Origin: a virus
IMG/VR virus record: IMGVR_UViG_3300032156_000003
Coordinates: 1-64,000 of that record
Reading direction: 5' to 3' (one strand)
DNA length: 64,000 bases
A program made the translations under genes and the position numbers. Below are positions 24,962 to 32,987 of the stretch, piece by piece. The first letter of the stretch is position 1. Every line of letters starts with the position of its first letter. The notes under the pieces were generated by a model. That model saw only the letters and a list, made by a program, of their open reading frames with translations. It did no database searches and was not told the DNA's origin.

Positions 24962-27496
24962 ATGCGTACCATCTTCGACATCATAGCGCGAGACAACGCT
25001 AGCGGAACGCTAAACAAAGTGGACCGCTCCATGAAGAACCTGGGGAATAGCGCGCGGACTACTGAGAAGAGTATGGGCGCAGGCGGGGCAGCGAAGGGTG
25101 GGATGTTCGGTCCCGGTGTCGGTGGTCCGATTGGGAAGATGCTGACTGGCGGAGCTATGATGGCGGGTGGCGACAAGATGGCGGACTTCGCCGTCAACGT
25201 CGCGCGCAGTTCTCGTACCATGGAGAACGCGATCGGCACGATGAAAGCCTACGGGGCAACCGAGGCGGACATCAACCGCGTGAGGGACGCGGCGTTCAAG
25301 TCGGGTTTCAATATCGACCGAGCGGCTGAATCGATGGCTCAGTTTGCGCGAGAAGGGTACAACGCTACGCAGTCGGCTCAAATGCTGACACCGGCAATGC
25401 AAATGATGAAGTTCGGTCAGATGGGAGCGGAGGAGTCTTCGAAGTTCCTCGCCGATACACTCGACCAATTCAGCCTTTCGGCGGACCACGGGCAGGACAT
25501 CACGAACAAGATGGCCGTGGCGATGAAAATGTTCGGAGTTCAGGGGCCGGAACTCGCGGAGATGTTCAAGGGCGCGGCGTCCGGTGCTCAATTGGCCGGA
25601 GCCGGATTCGAAGACGTGCTGCTCACCACGGGCATGATAAAGAAGGTGTTCCCGAGCGCGACGAAAGCGGCGATGGCGGCCGGACAAGCGTTCACGCAAC
25701 TCGCCGATAAGAAGGTCCGCAAGGAGCTTCACGCACAAGGAGTGGAAGTTCTCGACGCAAACAAGAAGTTCAAGCCGTTGACGACAATCCTCGCCGAACT
25801 GCTCACGAAGACGTCGAAGATGACGGAATCGCAGCGGGCGTCCGCGTTGGCCTCTGTGTTTTCCAAGCGCTCCGCCGGTGGTCTCTCCGTCATCATGGAC
25901 CAACTGGCGAACGGTGTGACGGACGCCACGGGGAAGATTTACAAGGGCGCGGATGCGGCAACCTACCTCGCTTCGCAGATGGCCAATTCAGAGGGAGCGG
26001 CAGCGGCGATGCGTGAAGCTATCCTGAACACGACAGCCGGGGCAGACGAAGCGTTCGCCAACTCTAAAACACGCATGAACGAGACGTTTGGCAGCGCCAC
26101 CCAAGGCATCTACATCAAGGCCATGCGGGCGCTCGCGGGCGGGGTGAACGCCACGGCCGATGCGATGAACTCGCTTCCGCCTATCGCGCGCACCATCGTT
26201 GTCGGGCTGACCGGTGTCACGGGAGTCTTCATCAAGGCGCTCGGCGCGTGCATCCTTCTCGGGGGTGCCATGCGGATGCTCGGAATTACGTTCCGAGGAT
26301 TGCTGTTCACGGTGGGCAAGGTGCTTCTAGTTGGAATTCCATTGCTAGGGTTGCTTGGAGCCATCGGTGTCGGGTTCTATGGGATGCATCGTGCGGCTGA
26401 AAAGAACGTCGGCGGTACTGGTGGTTTCTTCACGGGTCTGTGGTCGAAAATAAAACTCGGGTTCAAGGGCACGCTTGACCTCATCTCTGGTGGTGGATTG
26501 AGCGAGGCGGTCAAGAAGGACTTGCAGAAGTCTGAAAACAGCGGTGTGGCGAAGTTTCTCGTGTGGGTCACGGGTGCTATCGGGCGCGCAAAGGCGTTCT
26601 TCCAAGGCATGGTAGAAGGGTTTGATGCAGGTTTGGCAAAACTGGACGGACCGTTCTCTCGTTTCAAGTCAACGCTCATGGGGATCTTTGGTTTTAGCGA
26701 TACGAGCGACCCAGCAAAGCAGATGGACGAATGGAAGAATGCTGGGGCTAGTCTAGGAGGTGGACTCGCCGAGTTGTCGGCGACTGTCATGGACCTTTCA
26801 ACGCGTGCGCTTGGTTCTCTCAAGCAAGTTTTCAAGGACATCTCACTCAAGGACGTAGCGTCTGGACTGAAAACCATCGTGAGTCTTTTTCAAACAATGG
26901 CCAAGGCGGCGCAGTGGGTTGCGGATGCTTTCACAACAGTCGTCGATATGAAGAACGCAGCCTTCACTATCGGCAAGGGTGCTGAGAACATGAGCGCCGC
27001 CGAAATGCTTGGAGTAACGCGCGGGGCAGGAGGATTGCAGGCTAGAAAGAATCTGGCTATGTCCTTCGAAAACACGGACATGATGGTCCAGTTGGGTTTG
27101 ATCGACAAGGCCGCCGGACAGGCGCAGAAAGTGTCGGCGTACAAATTTCAGTCCGGTGTATCCACGGTTGGGAATATCGAAACACTAAAAGGTATCGGAG
27201 ATTTTTTCAAAGGTCCATCTGACAAGATAGCTTCTAAACTTACTGGAATACCAGTTGAACAATTTGGTGGAAATCGCGGTGGTCCAAACAATACGGCGGA
27301 ACTAGCGCAGAAAAAAATAGGCGACGGTCTAATGAGCACGGCAGCCGCGTTGAGCAAACTTGCAGATATGGGATTCCAGGTAAATGTTGATGGTCAGACA
27401 TTTGGCAAGGTTGTGTCCAACGTAAAACATGAATCTGATGAACGTAGTTATCAAGAAGATCCTTTTCCGTCCGAACCTGTTACGGTTTGGAGATAG
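24962..27496 (+). CDS. Tape measure protein
   Basis: 844 residues. Starts I-F-D-I-I-A-R-D-N-A-S-G-T-L-N-K-V-D-R-S, typical of TP901-type tape measures, with long helical Ala/Met/Lys-rich stretches and a hydrophobic region of about three helices at 401-475. It sets tail length and leaves the tail with the DNA; at about 1.5 A per residue the tail would be near 125 nm (inference). The final 100 codons (27180-27490) are clearly AT-richer than the rest. Confidence 0.85.
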   Translation: MRTIFDIIARDNASGTLNKVDRSMKNLGNSARTTEKSMGAGGAAKGGMFGPGVGGPIGKMLTGGAMMAGGDKMADFAVNVARSSRTMENAIGTMKAYGATEADINRVRDAAFKSGFNIDRAAESMAQFAREGYNATQSAQMLTPAMQMMKFGQMGAEESSKFLADTLDQFSLSADHGQDITNKMAVAMKMFGVQGPELAEMFKGAASGAQLAGAGFEDVLLTTGMIKKVFPSATKAAMAAGQAFTQLADKKVRKELHAQGVEVLDANKKFKPLTTILAELLTKTSKMTESQRASALASVFSKRSAGGLSVIMDQLANGVTDATGKIYKGADAATYLASQMANSEGAAAAMREAILNTTAGADEAFANSKTRMNETFGSATQGIYIKAMRALAGGVNATADAMNSLPPIARTIVVGLTGVTGVFIKALGACILLGGAMRMLGITFRGLLFTVGKVLLVGIPLLGLLGAIGVGFYGMHRAAEKNVGGTGGFFTGLWSKIKLGFKGTLDLISGGGLSEAVKKDLQKSENSGVAKFLVWVTGAIGRAKAFFQGMVEGFDAGLAKLDGPFSRFKSTLMGIFGFSDTSDPAKQMDEWKNAGASLGGGLAELSATVMDLSTRALGSLKQVFKDISLKDVASGLKTIVSLFQTMAKAAQWVADAFTTVVDMKNAAFTIGKGAENMSAAEMLGVTRGAGGLQARKNLAMSFENTDMMVQLGLIDKAAGQAQKVSAYKFQSGVSTVGNIETLKGIGDFFKGPSDKIASKLTGIPVEQFGGNRGGPNNTAELAQKKIGDGLMSTAAALSKLADMGFQVNVDGQTFGKVVSNVKHESDERSYQEDPFPSEPVTVWR

Positions 27497-27499
27497 ACT

Positions 27500-28024
27500 A
27501 TGCCGATAGCAGCCGATGACGAACGAAGCGAGTTGGTGAACCTCGAAACGATGGACAGCATCTCGTTTCAGCTGACTCCCCATGTCATCTCGCCGAGTGT
27601 CAGCGTGAATTACAACGACCAGGGCGGAATCGGCGCTTCGTCTGTCAATCAGGTCTACAGCAACACGAGCGCAGAAGAAATTACGGTTGAGTTCCCGTAC
27701 TACCGAGTGGGTTTGGCGAACGCGGGTGGGATGTCCGTTGAGGCGGCAACTGCGGCGATGGATAGGCACCGCGACTTCGTGCGCTCGCTCACGTTGCCGG
27801 GTACGCGGTCGGATGGCTTGAGCAAGGGCGCACCACCTCTGTGTCTTCTCACGATACCGGGTCACCTTGTGTGGAAGTGCCGCGTGCGGTCGTTTAAGTA
27901 CGACCGCCGCATCGGGCAAGACGGGAAGGCCATGGAACTGAAACTGAACATCACGTTCCGCGAAGAGTGGACCACGGCGCTGTCGAGCGAAGACATCTTG
28001 GAGAAGGGCTACAACCGTGGCTGA
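27500..28024 (+). CDS. Tube-initiator / baseplate hub tube protein
   Basis: 174 residues. I-S-P-S-V-S-V-N-Y-N-D-Q-G-G-I-G, then I-T-V-E-F-P-Y-Y, then P-P-L-C-L-L-T-I-P-G-H-L-V-W-K-C-R-V-R-S-F and L-K-L-N-I-T-F-R-E-E-W follow the pattern of the contractile-injection tube and XkdP/gp54-like proteins that nucleate the tail tube on the baseplate. A LysM-like gene follows directly, which is the common pairing. Confidence 0.65.
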   Translation: MPIAADDERSELVNLETMDSISFQLTPHVISPSVSVNYNDQGGIGASSVNQVYSNTSAEEITVEFPYYRVGLANAGGMSVEAATAAMDRHRDFVRSLTLPGTRSDGLSKGAPPLCLLTIPGHLVWKCRVRSFKYDRRIGQDGKAMELKLNITFREEWTTALSSEDILEKGYNRG

Positions 28025-28361
28025 GAACGTCAAAACCTACAGCCGATTTCGAAGTTGCTTCGAGACGACCGACGATGACGGCGTGCTATTCACGGTGGAC
28101 GACACGCCGTTCTCGTACACGGACCTCGCGGACAACTCGACTTACGAGGTAAAGGCGGGCGATACGTGGTGGTCCATCGCGGATGAAGTCTTCGCCCCAC
28201 TCGACTACTCGTTTCAACTTTGGTGGGTCATCATGGACTTTCAGCCGGAGCCGTACCTTGACCCCACGGTAATGCCGACGGCGGGCACGGTGCTCTACAT
28301 CCCGAGCGTCAAGACGGTCACGTCCAAGATTCTTAGTCCCGAGCGCAGGCGGTATTCGTAA
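28017..28361 (+). CDS. LysM-like baseplate wedge protein (gp53-like)
   Basis: 114 residues from GTG, eight bases inside the previous gene. Residues 40-95 (Y-E-V-K-A-G-D-T-W-W-S-I-A-D-E-V-F, then W-W-V-I-M-D-F-Q, then P-T-A-G-T-V-L-Y-I-P) form a LysM-type fold, as in T4 gp53 and XkdP C-terminal domains. In baseplates this fold links hub and wedges rather than binding peptidoglycan. Confidence 0.72.
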   Translation: MAENVKTYSRFRSCFETTDDDGVLFTVDDTPFSYTDLADNSTYEVKAGDTWWSIADEVFAPLDYSFQLWWVIMDFQPEPYLDPTVMPTAGTVLYIPSVKTVTSKILSPERRRYS

Positions 28362-29734
28362 TGGCGACACTCGGAGGACCGGCGCTGTGGGTTGAACTCA
28401 TCCAATCGGATGAGGGCGACCGCGTCATCGAAATCCCGGTGAACGCGCTGGCGTCTTTCGAGTTCACGGACACGGACGAAGGGACGGACGTCGCGAAGCT
28501 GTCGCTCCGAAACGATGACATGCGGTGGTACGACGAAGAGGCGTTCCGAGCCGGGCAGAAAATCAACCTCACGTGGGGGTGGGAATCCGGCATGTGTACG
28601 CCTCGGCGCATGGTCGTCAAGAAGCCTTCGCAGGGGTCCAACCCCATCACCATCACCATGCACGACGAAGGCGCGTTGCTCGACATCGTGCCGAAGAAAC
28701 GCCACTGGGCGGGCATGACGGACGGTCAGATAGCGTCGGCAATCGCCGACGAAAACGGGTACTCTGGAATCCTTCAAGACATCTCGATAACGACCGCCGT
28801 GCGTGAGGGGACAACGCAGGTCGGTACCGACGCAGCGTTTCTCACGACGCTCGCACGGCGCAACGGGTTCAAGTGGTGGGTGGATGGTACGGGGTTGCAT
28901 TGGGGCAACCGACCGACGGGCGCAACGCCGTCTGCGTTCTTCATCTATCGAAACGACCTGAGCGGGAACGTACTGTCGCAACCTGAAATCGAGGCGAATC
29001 TTTCGAAGGACGTCGCCAAGGTCAAGGTCGTGGCAATCGACCCGCTCACACGCAAGGAAGTCTCGGCGACGGTCGGAGTTGATGAAGGTGACGAGACGCT
29101 TGGTGACTACGTCAACAACATCATTTCACTAGGCAACGAAGACGAGGTGAGCAACCCGGATTCACCGGATGGCGCGCGGTCGGCTCGCGTATCTCGCGCC
29201 GTAGAGTTCAACCTTGGGTCCGCAACCGAAGAGGAAGTGGCCACCGAGGCGGAGCGCATATACCGCGAGACGGCGATGAACCGCTACAAGATGTCCACCT
29301 CGGTGCTCGGCGACGTCGCGCTAGGTGCGAAGCAGCTTCACCACTGGACCATGCCGAGCGAGACGATGACGGGGCTCTGGTACTGTAAGAAAGCCATCAC
29401 CAGTATCGAGCCGGGCAAGTACACGATCGGCCTGCACTACGTGAAGGACGCGCTCGGCAAGTTGTTCCTGTCGAAGATTCATCCGGTGTCGCGAAAGAAG
29501 AACGAACTGGACGAAAACGGAGTGCCGATCGACAAGGACGGGCTCACGAAAAAGGCGACCTACTTCGAGGAAAATGGTAAGCCGACTGCGGCATGGCACT
29601 ATGTTGACTCAAAAGACCAAACCGTCGGAAACGCCACCAAGATGAGCGTCGAGGACGTCGCTGCTCTGTCGCAGGCGGACCGCCTCGCGTTGGCGAACGC
29701 CAGCGCAGGGGCCATCATGTTGCCGGGTAAGTGA
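28361..29734 (+). CDS. Baseplate hub protein (gpD/gp27-like)
   Basis: 457 residues. Beta-barrel start (A-S-F-E-F-T-D-T-D-E-G-T-D-V-A-K-L-S-L-R-N-D), I-N-L-T-W-G-W-E, and H-W-A-G-M-T-D-G-Q-I-A-S-A-I-A followed by T-D-A-A-F-L-T-T-L-A-R-R-N-G-F-K-W-W are characteristic of late control D / gp27 hub proteins. The trimeric hub carries the spike and joins tube to baseplate. It lies directly before the spike gene as expected. Confidence 0.8.
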   Translation: MATLGGPALWVELIQSDEGDRVIEIPVNALASFEFTDTDEGTDVAKLSLRNDDMRWYDEEAFRAGQKINLTWGWESGMCTPRRMVVKKPSQGSNPITITMHDEGALLDIVPKKRHWAGMTDGQIASAIADENGYSGILQDISITTAVREGTTQVGTDAAFLTTLARRNGFKWWVDGTGLHWGNRPTGATPSAFFIYRNDLSGNVLSQPEIEANLSKDVAKVKVVAIDPLTRKEVSATVGVDEGDETLGDYVNNIISLGNEDEVSNPDSPDGARSARVSRAVEFNLGSATEEEVATEAERIYRETAMNRYKMSTSVLGDVALGAKQLHHWTMPSETMTGLWYCKKAITSIEPGKYTIGLHYVKDALGKLFLSKIHPVSRKKNELDENGVPIDKDGLTKKATYFEENGKPTAAWHYVDSKDQTVGNATKMSVEDVAALSQADRLALANASAGAIMLPGK

Positions 29735-29735
29735 C

Positions 29736-30290
29736 ATGAGCGACGCACTTCACGGCACCTACGAGGGCTTCGTTATCAAGCGCGAAGAGGGCGACGCGGC
29801 GACTGATACCCCGCTCGGACGCATCAAGATTCGCATCCCCGGCATGATGGAAGAGACGTCGTGGGCCTACCCGAGCGGATGGGGGAAGAACCAAAACGGA
29901 CCCGTTCCGCAACTCGGCGACATGGTCGAGGTATTCTTCATCGCGGGGCGGCGCGACTCCCCACGGTGGCGGCCGTCGCATCCAGGGCAGGGCGAGACGT
30001 TCCCCGAGTTCGTGCATCCCGACGTCGCGGTATGGGGAGATGATAACCTCCGAATCATCCGCGACCCGCGCGACGGGCAGAAGTACACGTGCATCCGCGC
30101 GATGGAGAAGGTGAACGGCGTTGACGATGTGCTCGTCGAAATCTTCATCTCTCACGAAGGGCGCGCGCTTCGCATATACGGAGGTGCAGGGATAAAAATC
30201 GAGAGTGAGGGGGAGTTGTCCATAGATTCGAGTGGCGACGTTGACGTGCAAGGTCGGAAGGTCTTGCCGCGCAACAAGCCGCTCGCGTGA
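29736..30290 (+). CDS. Baseplate spike protein with OB domain (gpV/gp5-like)
   Basis: 184 residues. Residues about 8-85 (Y-E-G-F-V-I-K-R-E, then L-G-R-I-K-I-R-I-P-G, then P-Q-L-G-D-M-V-E-V-F-F) form the OB fold of gp5/gpV spikes; the end (I-K-I-E-S-E-G-E-L-S-I-D-S-S-G-D-V-D-V) is a short beta-helix repeat. No lysozyme domain is present, unlike T4 gp5. It punctures the outer membrane on contraction. Confidence 0.78.
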   Translation: MSDALHGTYEGFVIKREEGDAATDTPLGRIKIRIPGMMEETSWAYPSGWGKNQNGPVPQLGDMVEVFFIAGRRDSPRWRPSHPGQGETFPEFVHPDVAVWGDDNLRIIRDPRDGQKYTCIRAMEKVNGVDDVLVEIFISHEGRALRIYGGAGIKIESEGELSIDSSGDVDVQGRKVLPRNKPLA

Positions 30291-30298
30291 GGTAGAAC

Positions 30299-31087
30299 GT
30301 GGCAGCGCCGAACGTCTGGAAGCCGGTCAACGATTTGGTGTGTCCGTTCCTGACACCCGTTGGGAGCATCGATGACATCTGCTTTCCGGGCGGTCTGTGT
30401 CTCTCTGCAATTCGCCCGCCGGACGATTACCCGCGCATCTCCGATCTAGTCATGGCGCAGTTGGCGCAGATCGGCCCGGCGATGGCACCGCTCAAGCCGT
30501 TCTTCGACGTGCTCGATACGGCGCTGGCCATCTTCAAGTGCATCGAGGCGATACCGGATTGCATCACCAAACTGGACCCAAGCGGGCTCATTAATTGCAT
30601 TCCAGACCTCGTGGAGAAAATCAACCAACTGCTCTCGCTGATACCACAGCTGACGATACCGCGCCTCATCATCCAGTTGATTCGCAACCTCGCGGCGTTT
30701 CTGCGGTCGCTTGCCGATGACCTGGACTACCTCAAGCAACGGCTGGCGATGGTGGCACAGGCTATCAGCCGTGCGGCGGACCTGAACGACGTGACGTGGA
30801 GCGGTTTTCTGCAATGTGCAGAGCAAACCGTTACGGATGAATTGGATGCGTTGGCGCAGGCGTTACAGATGCTGGGCCGTATCATTCTGCTCGCCAATAT
30901 CATGCTCTCTTTGATTTCCGGTGCGCCTGAGATTCCGTGCTTTGGTACAATGATGCAAGACATTGCCGTGCTTGATGATGTCATCGCGGCGATTCGCGCT
31001 CTGGCTGCGTTGCTCGAAGAATTGGCGAACAAGATACCTGACCCGGAGATGGCAATAACTCTGCTGCTCAAGGGCGAGAAATGTTGA
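30299..31087 (+). CDS. Hydrophobic helical baseplate-region protein
   Basis: 262 residues from GTG 30299 (GAGGTAGAAC upstream). Rich in Leu, Ile and Ala, predicted almost all-helical, with repeated L-x2-L-I-P-Q-L patterns (I-N-Q-L-L-S-L-I-P-Q-L-T-I-P) and scattered Cys. Not clearly transmembrane; more like a bundle of amphipathic helices. No family recognised. Gene position between spike and gp25-like wedge suggests a baseplate component. Confidence 0.55.
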   Translation: MAAPNVWKPVNDLVCPFLTPVGSIDDICFPGGLCLSAIRPPDDYPRISDLVMAQLAQIGPAMAPLKPFFDVLDTALAIFKCIEAIPDCITKLDPSGLINCIPDLVEKINQLLSLIPQLTIPRLIIQLIRNLAAFLRSLADDLDYLKQRLAMVAQAISRAADLNDVTWSGFLQCAEQTVTDELDALAQALQMLGRIILLANIMLSLISGAPEIPCFGTMMQDIAVLDDVIAAIRALAALLEELANKIPDPEMAITLLLKGEKC

Positions 31088-31094
31088 GGTCGAC

Positions 31095-31481
31095 ATGAGC
31101 GACGAGGAAGGACGGTTTGGGGTTGGATTGGCGATGCCGTTTGGCTTCGCATCCACTGACTTAAAGCAGGCTACGGGGACGCGGTTGCTTGAGATGAACC
31201 TCACCTTGGAGGTCGGAACGAAGCGTGGAGAACTCCCGTGGGATATGCACAGAGGTTCTCGCCTACACTTGCTCAAGCACACGAAAGTAGGGAAGACGGC
31301 TCGTATCGCATTGGCCGGATACCTCATGCAAGAAGCGCTTGCGTCTGACAATCGGATACGAGCTGGTGCAACCGAAGTGACCGGAACGGGTGGAGAGTTG
31401 CGGGTATCGACGGCATACGTTGAGCGTCGGTACAATGGAAGTGGCGGCGAGGGTCGGATAGATTACGAGGTGCCTGCGTGA
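31095..31481 (+). CDS. Baseplate wedge protein, gp25-like
   Basis: 128 residues. L-E-V-G-T-K-R-G-E-L-P-W-D-M-H-R-G-S-R-L-H at about 38-58 matches the T-x2-G-E-x-P-x3-x2-G-S core of the gp25/gpW family of baseplate wedge proteins, which carry a lysozyme-like fold and link sheath to baseplate. It is followed by the J-like gene in the normal order. Confidence 0.82.
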   Translation: MSDEEGRFGVGLAMPFGFASTDLKQATGTRLLEMNLTLEVGTKRGELPWDMHRGSRLHLLKHTKVGKTARIALAGYLMQEALASDNRIRAGATEVTGTGGELRVSTAYVERRYNGSGGEGRIDYEVPA

Positions 31482-32986
31482 CATTCGAAGCCGAAAATTA
31501 CGACCACACGGGGCGCGATCAACCAGCTCTTGACGCTCGTCTGCAAAGTTTGTTTTTGTCCGTGTTCCCGGCGTGGACTGATACGACAACCCGCAACATG
31601 GCAAACGTCATTCGCAGTGGTTCTGCGTGGGTCAGTTCCGTCAACGACTACTACATGACGCGCAAGGCGCGCGGTGCATACGTCCCAACGGCAACAGAAC
31701 GCCGGGATATGATAGCACTCGGGAAACGCCAGAGTTACGAGATGTCGGGAGCACAGGCCGCGACGTGCGACTTGACCGCAACGCTACTCAACGGGCCTCT
31801 CGCTGGCGACGTGACGTTCTCAATTAACGACAAGGTGCAAACCGAAGATGTCGTCAACCCTGTCATCGGTGAGGTGCAAGCGACGGTCGTCATGGCAGCA
31901 GGCGCGACCACGGCAACTCTTTCGTGGAGGCACTGTCAGTCGAAAACGCAGACGTACACCGCGACAATCAACGCGAACCAAGAAGTATTCCTATCGGAAG
32001 GTCCGTACCTTGAAGATTCAGTGGCGTTCTCCACTGGACTCGGCGCGTGGACCGAAGTCGATTCGCTCGCTCTGTCTGGACCGACAGACCGTAACTTCGA
32101 GGTGTTGGTTGACCAGAACGACCGCGCAACGGTGCGGTTTGGCGACGGCGTTAACGGCGCCGTGCCGACCGGTACGTTCACCATCTCCTACAAGACGGGA
32201 GGAGGGTTGACCGGGAATGTCGCCGAGAATACCATCAAGAAGTTCGGCAAGACCTACGCCGACACGTTCGGGACACAGGCCATCTTTTCGGTTACGAACG
32301 CGGCGAAGGCGTCCGGAGGACTTGCACGCGAGACTGTCAATGCAGCTCGACAGCAAATCCCGTTGTCGAACACGTCTCCACGAACGACCGTAACCAGGTC
32401 CGATTTCGAGGTGCACGCTCTTGAAGTGCCGTCTGTTGCCCGAGCTCTCATGCTGTCGAGTGACGAGGACCTTGCAATCCCGGAAGTGGAAGGACGATTA
32501 TACGTCGTTCCGGCGGGAGGTGGTGTGGCGAGTCAGGCTCTTCTCGACTCGGTCGAGACGATGGTCACAGTCACGTATCCTATGCTCACGAACTACAGCG
32601 TGCTCATCTCGACAGCAAGCTACCTCACAGTGAACGTGCGCGCCGTCATCTGGATTGCGGCGAACTACTCGGCGACGGCTGTCAAGACGGCTATACTCGC
32701 GGCGCTCGCTGCCTACTTCAACCCACTGTCCACGGACGGTAGCGCAAACACGCTAATCGATTTCGGCTACAACTATCGCGACGTCAACGACCTACCGTGT
32801 GGTGAAATTGCTCTATCGGATCTGTTCAACCTCATCCGCGATATTCCTGGAGTGAGGAAAATCGGCACGGGACTAGACGATTTCACGCTGAACGGCGCGC
32901 ACTCGGACCCGCCGATCTCAAATTGGCAGTTTCCAGAACTCGGTTCTGTCGTGTTGGTCAACGGCGCGACTGGAAATGTGATTTGA
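31478..32986 (+). CDS. Baseplate J-like protein
   Basis: 502 residues from GTG overlapping the previous stop. Pattern of the J family: V-L-V-D-Q-N-D-R-A-T-V-R-F-G-D-G-V-N-G-A-V-P (about 203-224), Y-K-T-G-G-G-L-T-G-N-V, then T-V-T-R-S-D-F-E-V-H-A and a C-terminal alpha/beta domain with V-N-V-R-A-V-I-W-I. It forms the wedge ring around the hub (XkdT, P2 gpJ, T4 gp6). Length is standard. Confidence 0.85.
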   Translation: MTFEAENYDHTGRDQPALDARLQSLFLSVFPAWTDTTTRNMANVIRSGSAWVSSVNDYYMTRKARGAYVPTATERRDMIALGKRQSYEMSGAQAATCDLTATLLNGPLAGDVTFSINDKVQTEDVVNPVIGEVQATVVMAAGATTATLSWRHCQSKTQTYTATINANQEVFLSEGPYLEDSVAFSTGLGAWTEVDSLALSGPTDRNFEVLVDQNDRATVRFGDGVNGAVPTGTFTISYKTGGGLTGNVAENTIKKFGKTYADTFGTQAIFSVTNAAKASGGLARETVNAARQQIPLSNTSPRTTVTRSDFEVHALEVPSVARALMLSSDEDLAIPEVEGRLYVVPAGGGVASQALLDSVETMVTVTYPMLTNYSVLISTASYLTVNVRAVIWIAANYSATAVKTAILAALAAYFNPLSTDGSANTLIDFGYNYRDVNDLPCGEIALSDLFNLIRDIPGVRKIGTGLDDFTLNGAHSDPPISNWQFPELGSVVLVNGATGNVI

Positions 32987-32987
32987 C

